Below are positions 10,346 through 13,910 of a DNA stretch of 13,910 nt, piece by piece. The position numbers and the translations under genes were made by a program. Position 1 is the first letter of the stretch, and the number at the start of each line of letters is the position of its first letter. The stretch is taken from the NCBI GenBank assembly GCA_002436085.1, contig DIXT01000034.1:1-13910 (forward strand), in the 5' to 3' direction. Origin of the DNA: Anaerolineaceae bacterium UBA6073. Its GTDB lineage: Bacteria; Chloroflexota; Anaerolineae; Anaerolineales; Anaerolineaceae. A model generated the notes under the pieces. That model was not told where the DNA came from and ran no database searches. It was given only the letters and a program-made list of their open reading frames with translations.

Positions 10346-13039
10346 GTGACCGAGCTGGAAATCCTGCACGGTGTGCTGAACAATCCCGATATGGCGGAAC
10401 GCGCCCTGTTCTACTTCCGCGACCCTGCCTGCATCCAATCCATCGACACAGCCAAGCTGCCGGATTTTGATGAGATACCCAACCCTGAAGAGGTACTTTT
10501 GTTTGGGGAAACCGAAGCGCGAGAGCGGGCGGAGGAACGCAAGGGGAAACTGAACGCGCTGAAAGAACGCATTCGCGGGTCCCACCTGCCTCTGAAGGAA
10601 GGGTTTGGAAGCCCGCAGGAATTGGGCGAATGGGTATTGGCAGACCTGACCGCGATCATCGACAGCCTCTACCCGGAAGGTTCTATTCCGGACGCGCTGG
10701 CGCGGGAAGCGGAACTGCATGAGCTTTTCGCCCACAGCCGATCCCGGCTCTACATCGGTGGCCAGAAGTACTACGGCCAGATAGACAAAGACACGCGCGA
10801 AAGCAAGCTGCCTCTGGTGGTGCTGGGGGAAAGCGGCTCGGGCAAGTCCGCCCTGCTGGCTAACTGGGCGCTGCGATACAGAGATGCCCACCCCGACGAA
10901 CTCGTGCTGATGCATTTCATGGGTGCGTCGCCTGCCTCCGCGGATTGGGCGGCCATGCTGCGCCGGATCATGGCGGAGCTGATCAAGCATCTCTCCATGG
11001 ACATGGAAATCCCGGCGGACGACCAGCAGCTGAGCGCGGGCTTCCCGAACTTCCTATACATGGCAGCCGCTAAAGGCAGGTTCACCCTGGTGCTGGACGC
11101 GCTGAACCAGCTGGAAGACCGCCAGGGCGCGCGCGAGCTGCTCTGGCTGCCCAACGCGCTGCCGGAGAATATGCGCCTGGTGCTCTCCACCCTGCCCGGT
11201 CCCTCCCGGGATGCTGTGATTGAGAGAAACTGGCCCACGCTCACGGTCCAGCCGCTTGAGCTTGAGGAGCGCAAGGGCCTGACGCGCGCGTTTCTCGAAC
11301 AATACTCCAAAGCGCTGAGCCCCGAACGGGTGGAGCGCGTGGCAGCTGACCCGCAGTCCGCCAACCCGTTGGGTTTGCGCTTGCTGCTGGACGAGCTGCG
11401 CCAGTTCGGCAGCCACGAGCGCCTGGATGAGCGCATTGATAGCTACCTGGGCGCGGAGTCCATCCCGGCTTTATTCGACCTGGTGCTGCAGCGCTGCGAA
11501 CAGGACTTTGAAGTTGAACGCCCAGGGTTAGTCAGGGAAGCGCTCTCCCTGATCTGGGCAGCCAGGCGCGGGCTTTCCGAGGCGGAGCTGCTGGATATGC
11601 TCGGCTCAGGCGGCTTGCCCCTGCCGCAGCGCGTCTGGGCGCCGCTGGCCCTGGCGCTGGAGAATTCCCTCTTCGACCGCGGCGGGCTGCTGAACTTCTT
11701 CCACAGCTTTATCCGCCAGGCGGTGGAGCAGCGCTACCTGAAGAACGAAGCAGAACGCAAGCAAGCCCACCTTAAGATCGCGGAGTACTTTGCCAGCATG
11801 GAAGGCTTTCCTGTGCGCAAGCTGGACGAGCTGCCCTGGCAGCTGCAGCAGGCCGAAGCGTGGCAGAGGCTTTTTGACCTGCTGGCGGACCTGGATTTTT
11901 TTGAGGCGTTATACAAGAAAGACAGACAGGAGGTCGCCATCTATTGGGCGGCGGTGGAGGCCAACAGCGGGCTCAAGCGCACGCAGGCCTACAAAGGCGT
12001 TTCAAAGCGTGGGCTGCATTTGCTCAACTGGCTGGCAGTCAACTTCTATAGCGCGGGCTTCCTTCAGGAGGCGCTGGAGCTGCATGAGGAGGCAGCGCGC
12101 GTCTGCCGCGAAACGGGCAACCTGGACGGGCTGTCAAACTCCCTCGGCAATCAGTCGAATATCCTTTACCGATGGGGCAGGCTGGAGGATGCGATGGATC
12201 TGCTCAAAGAAGTAGAGCGCATCTGCAGACAGCTGGGAAATCTGGACGGGTTGTCAAACTCTCTCGGCAACCAGGCGCTCATCTTGTACGACTGGGGCAG
12301 GCTGGAGGAGGCGATGGATTTACATAAAGAAGAGAAGCGCATCTGCAGACAGCTGGGAAACCTGGACGGGCTGCAAGCCTGCCTCGGCAATCAGGCGCTC
12401 ATCCTCAAAGCCTGGGGCAGGCTGGAGGAGGCTATGGATCTGCTAAAAGAGAAGCAGCGTCTCTGCAAACAGCTGGGAAACCTGGACGGGCTGTCAATTT
12501 CTCTCTGCGGTCAGGCGCTCATCCTGTACGACTGGGGCAGGCTGGAGGAGGCGATGGACCTGTTCAAGGAACAAGAGCGCCTGTGCAAACAGCTGGGTAA
12601 CCTGGACGGGCTGTCAGACTCTCTCGGCGGTCAGGCGCTAATTCTCAAAGCCCGGGGCAAGCTGGAGGAGGCGATGGCGCTGCATAAAGAAGAGGAGCGC
12701 ATCTGCAGGCAGCTGGGGAACCTAGACAGCCTCTCAAACTCCCTCGGCAATCAGGCGATTATCCTTAAAGCATGGGGCAAACTGGAGGAGGCGATGGATT
12801 TGCATAAAGAAGAGGAGGGTATCTGCAGGAAGCTGGGAAATATTGAAGGGCTATGTATTTGTTGGGTCAACCAGGGCGCGATTTATGGCAAGATGGGCCA
12901 ACCTGCAAAGCATATCGCGCTGCTGGAGGACGCTCTTGCTCTGGCGCACGAGCACAAGCTGCTTCGCCTGGCAGCTCAAATTGAAGCCATCCTGAAAAAG
13001 AAGAAGCCTGATGGCAGCACAGGGGCTATGAGCGTATAG
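10346..13039 (+). CDS. NACHT-type STAND NTPase with TPR repeats (NLR/nephrocystin-3-like)
   Basis: This is the downstream part of the gene that starts at 10007. The frame is open from 10277; GTG 10346 gives 897 residues but has no obvious Shine-Dalgarno. In order: the end of DUF4062 (TELEILHGVLNN.. FYFRDPA), a linker rich in Glu/Arg, the P-loop GESGSGKS (residues 161-168), a Walker B-like FTLVLDALNQLED (246-258), a NACHT/winged-helix region to about 520, then seven 40-residue TPR-like units (about 573-852) and a basic tail with KKKK. STAND ATPases of this plan act as ligand-triggered oligomerising sensors, and several bacterial ones are anti-phage proteins. No known toxic effector domain is visible, so a defence role is only possible. 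If read from 10007 the TIR-like DUF4062 would be the N-terminal effector or adaptor. No other defence gene is adjacent. Confidence 0.8.
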   Translation: MTELEILHGVLNNPDMAERALFYFRDPACIQSIDTAKLPDFDEIPNPEEVLLFGETEARERAEERKGKLNALKERIRGSHLPLKEGFGSPQELGEWVLADLTAIIDSLYPEGSIPDALAREAELHELFAHSRSRLYIGGQKYYGQIDKDTRESKLPLVVLGESGSGKSALLANWALRYRDAHPDELVLMHFMGASPASADWAAMLRRIMAELIKHLSMDMEIPADDQQLSAGFPNFLYMAAAKGRFTLVLDALNQLEDRQGARELLWLPNALPENMRLVLSTLPGPSRDAVIERNWPTLTVQPLELEERKGLTRAFLEQYSKALSPERVERVAADPQSANPLGLRLLLDELRQFGSHERLDERIDSYLGAESIPALFDLVLQRCEQDFEVERPGLVREALSLIWAARRGLSEAELLDMLGSGGLPLPQRVWAPLALALENSLFDRGGLLNFFHSFIRQAVEQRYLKNEAERKQAHLKIAEYFASMEGFPVRKLDELPWQLQQAEAWQRLFDLLADLDFFEALYKKDRQEVAIYWAAVEANSGLKRTQAYKGVSKRGLHLLNWLAVNFYSAGFLQEALELHEEAARVCRETGNLDGLSNSLGNQSNILYRWGRLEDAMDLLKEVERICRQLGNLDGLSNSLGNQALILYDWGRLEEAMDLHKEEKRICRQLGNLDGLQACLGNQALILKAWGRLEEAMDLLKEKQRLCKQLGNLDGLSISLCGQALILYDWGRLEEAMDLFKEQERLCKQLGNLDGLSDSLGGQALILKARGKLEEAMALHKEEERICRQLGNLDSLSNSLGNQAIILKAWGKLEEAMDLHKEEEGICRKLGNIEGLCICWVNQGAIYGKMGQPAKHIALLEDALALAHEHKLLRLAAQIEAILKKKKPDGSTGAMSV
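12062..12901 (+). repeat. Seven tandem 120-bp coding repeats (40-residue TPR-like units)
   Basis: Units begin at 12062, 12182, 12302, 12422, 12542, 12662 and 12782 with a strict 120-bp period and no indels. The consensus protein unit contains LEEAMDLHKEEERICRQLGN followed by LDGLSNSLGNQALILKAWGR. The first and last units are diverged (LQEALELHEEAARVC; LGNIEGLCICWVNQ), while the inner ones are very similar at DNA level. Only a few positions vary strongly (L/H/F after MDL, ILYDWGR against ILKAWGR). This suggests recent expansion or gene conversion within a helical-repeat sensor domain. Confidence 0.9.
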
Positions 13040-13303
13040 GACTATACCCTTTTACGCTTTTCCATAACCGTGCAGCGTATGTGTGGCTCTAAGAACCCCA
13101 GGGCACTCCCCCGGTCCTTCCAACAGCAGCTGCCCTCAACCTACCGGACACGGCTCCCGTCTTTCCCCTGACCATCCAAAAGCGCCGCAAACACGGCAAG
13201 GGGTGGAAGGTTTTTAACCTCATGGTCAGAAAGAGTGCGTCGTCCCAGCCGTAGCTCAAAAGACAGCTGTTGCATCCGCGGACCGCGCCCGCGCCCAGCT
13301 TGC
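13040..13303. other. Intergenic region between convergent genes
   Basis: There are 264 bp between the STAND gene stop and the DUF7000 gene stop. I see no gene and no clear terminator with a T-run. One inverted repeat, CTGACCAT and ATGGTCAG, spans about 13169-13228 with a long loop. Open frames here are short and unconvincing. Confidence 0.5.
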
Positions 13304-13798
13304 TTAAACCCCTGCCAGGAACGCACGCACGTCCCCGATGAACGCCAGCGTTTCCTTTTCGATTTCCTCAGTCAACGCGTCCAGGTCCGAAAAATCGGGA
13401 CGCGCGGAGACACTATGCTCCAGGACCGCGTCGGCGTCTGCCAGCTCAGGCACCAGGCGGTACTTATTCCAACCCGCGCGCCGGATGATTTCCCAGTATT
13501 CCCGTTGGGCGCTCTTGTTCACGCCTGCCAGCCAGACCTCAAATCGCCCTGTTTCGTGCAGATACACCAGCGCGATCTTGAGCCCGCGCTGCTTCAGGTC
13601 CTCCGGCACTATCGCAAAATAGCTCATGTCCATATAGCCGGCATAGAAGGTACCTGGAACAGAGAATTCAGGATGTCGCGTCTGAAAGTGGTTCTTGAGC
13701 GAAAGCAAGTATTCCATCAAGCCGCGGTACGCTTGCTGGATTGCGCCCTTCTTCATTTCCTGCTGATAGACAAGCATTAGTTCCTGCAGAGTTGTCAT
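13304..13798 (-). CDS. DUF7000 family protein
   Basis: This 164-residue soluble protein contains YQQEMKKGAIQQAYRGLMEY (about 11-30), YAGYMDMSYFAIVPEDLKQR (about 53-72), LKIALVYLHETGRFEVWLAG and NKSAQREYWEII. Together these fit the small uncharacterised DUF7000 family. No catalytic motif, membrane segment or signal peptide is visible. The acidic C-terminal helix (SDLDALTEEIEKETLAFIGD) may be a coiled coil. The start ATG 13798 is supported by AAGGAGG 4 nt upstream. It is convergent with the STAND gene and appears to be transcribed alone. Function is unknown. Confidence 0.75.
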   Translation of the reverse strand: MTTLQELMLVYQQEMKKGAIQQAYRGLMEYLLSLKNHFQTRHPEFSVPGTFYAGYMDMSYFAIVPEDLKQRGLKIALVYLHETGRFEVWLAGVNKSAQREYWEIIRRAGWNKYRLVPELADADAVLEHSVSARPDFSDLDALTEEIEKETLAFIGDVRAFLAGV

Positions 13799-13910
13799 CT
13801 TTCCTCCTTATGCTGTGCCCTCAAACCTCATCAAAATCGTGAAAGGCGCAAAGCTAAGCCGCCGGTGATTCATACCGCACAGCGAAAAATGACATCCTCC
13901 CCGCAGCAAG
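13799..13910. other. Upstream region of the DUF7000 gene, cut by window edge
   Basis: This stretch holds the ribosome-binding site AAGGAGG of the minus-strand gene next to its ATG. I see no confident -10/-35 pair. No open frame of note lies in the remaining 112 bp. Confidence 0.4.

Noticed and set aside
9755..10990. Long minus-strand open frame of 411 codons opposite the STAND gene
   Set aside because: It is antisense to well-supported DUF4062/NACHT coding sequence and to promoter DNA; its composition (His, Arg and Gln rich) is typical of a shadow frame in GC-rich DNA.
12062..12901. CRISPR-like or non-coding tandem array
   Set aside because: The period is 120 bp with no short repeat/unique spacer alternation, and the units encode in-frame TPR-like helices.

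Overview
The window looks like a moderately GC-rich bacterial chromosome segment, most plausibly from the Chloroflexota (Anaerolineae-like). This is an inference from the gene families (cysteine-cluster protein, DUF998, LLM flavin oxidoreductase, DUF4062-NACHT-TPR protein) and from the small palindromic repeats that fill the non-coding DNA. Several genes end in TGA, so the standard bacterial code applies. No rRNA, tRNA, CRISPR array or intact insertion sequence was seen.

Layout. Positions 1-1350 carry no gene and are packed with small dispersed repeats: a 129-bp element with 12-bp terminal inverted repeats, a second copy 400 bp away, and a family of hairpin elements whose flanks are conserved while the stem sequence changes. 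Then come two + strand genes: a cysteine-rich YkgJ-like protein (1354-2049) and a six-TM DUF998 protein (2095-2748) with a terminator. A tandem GNAT acetyltransferase (3879-2920) lies on the minus strand with a good promoter. A minus-strand cluster follows, read right to left: a LigB/DODA-type extradiol dioxygenase (6982-6170), a DsbA/FrnE-type thiol oxidoreductase (6059-5394), an LLM-class flavin oxidoreductase (5341-4415), and a fragment of a 2-hydroxyacid dehydrogenase (4371-4141).

Positions 7181-8070 hold a nested palindrome, a decayed DDE transposase and the C-terminal stump of a membrane glycosyltransferase, apparently joined by an insertion or deletion. A minus-strand tryptophanase/tyrosine phenol-lyase-like PLP enzyme (9558-8113) is divergent from a large + strand STAND NTPase (10007-13039; DUF4062, NACHT, then seven 40-residue TPR-like repeats encoded by 120-bp DNA repeats). 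A DUF7000 protein on the minus strand (13798-13304) ends the window.

Main points of interest. (1) The FrnE-type gene has an in-frame TGA exactly where the first cysteine of the CxxC active site belongs (reading U-A-W-C), followed by a hairpin with a GGUC loop at the spacing expected of a bacterial SECIS. It is probably a selenoprotein that ordinary gene calling truncates to its C-terminal 135 residues. (2) The NLR-like STAND gene has a different in-frame TGA, replacing an expected tryptophan with no cysteine context, which probably is a nonsense mutation. (3) The dioxygenase must start upstream of its first ATG to keep its first metal-binding histidine, and the only well-placed start after a strong Shine-Dalgarno is ATC. 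(4) The hairpin repeats show compensating changes in their arms.
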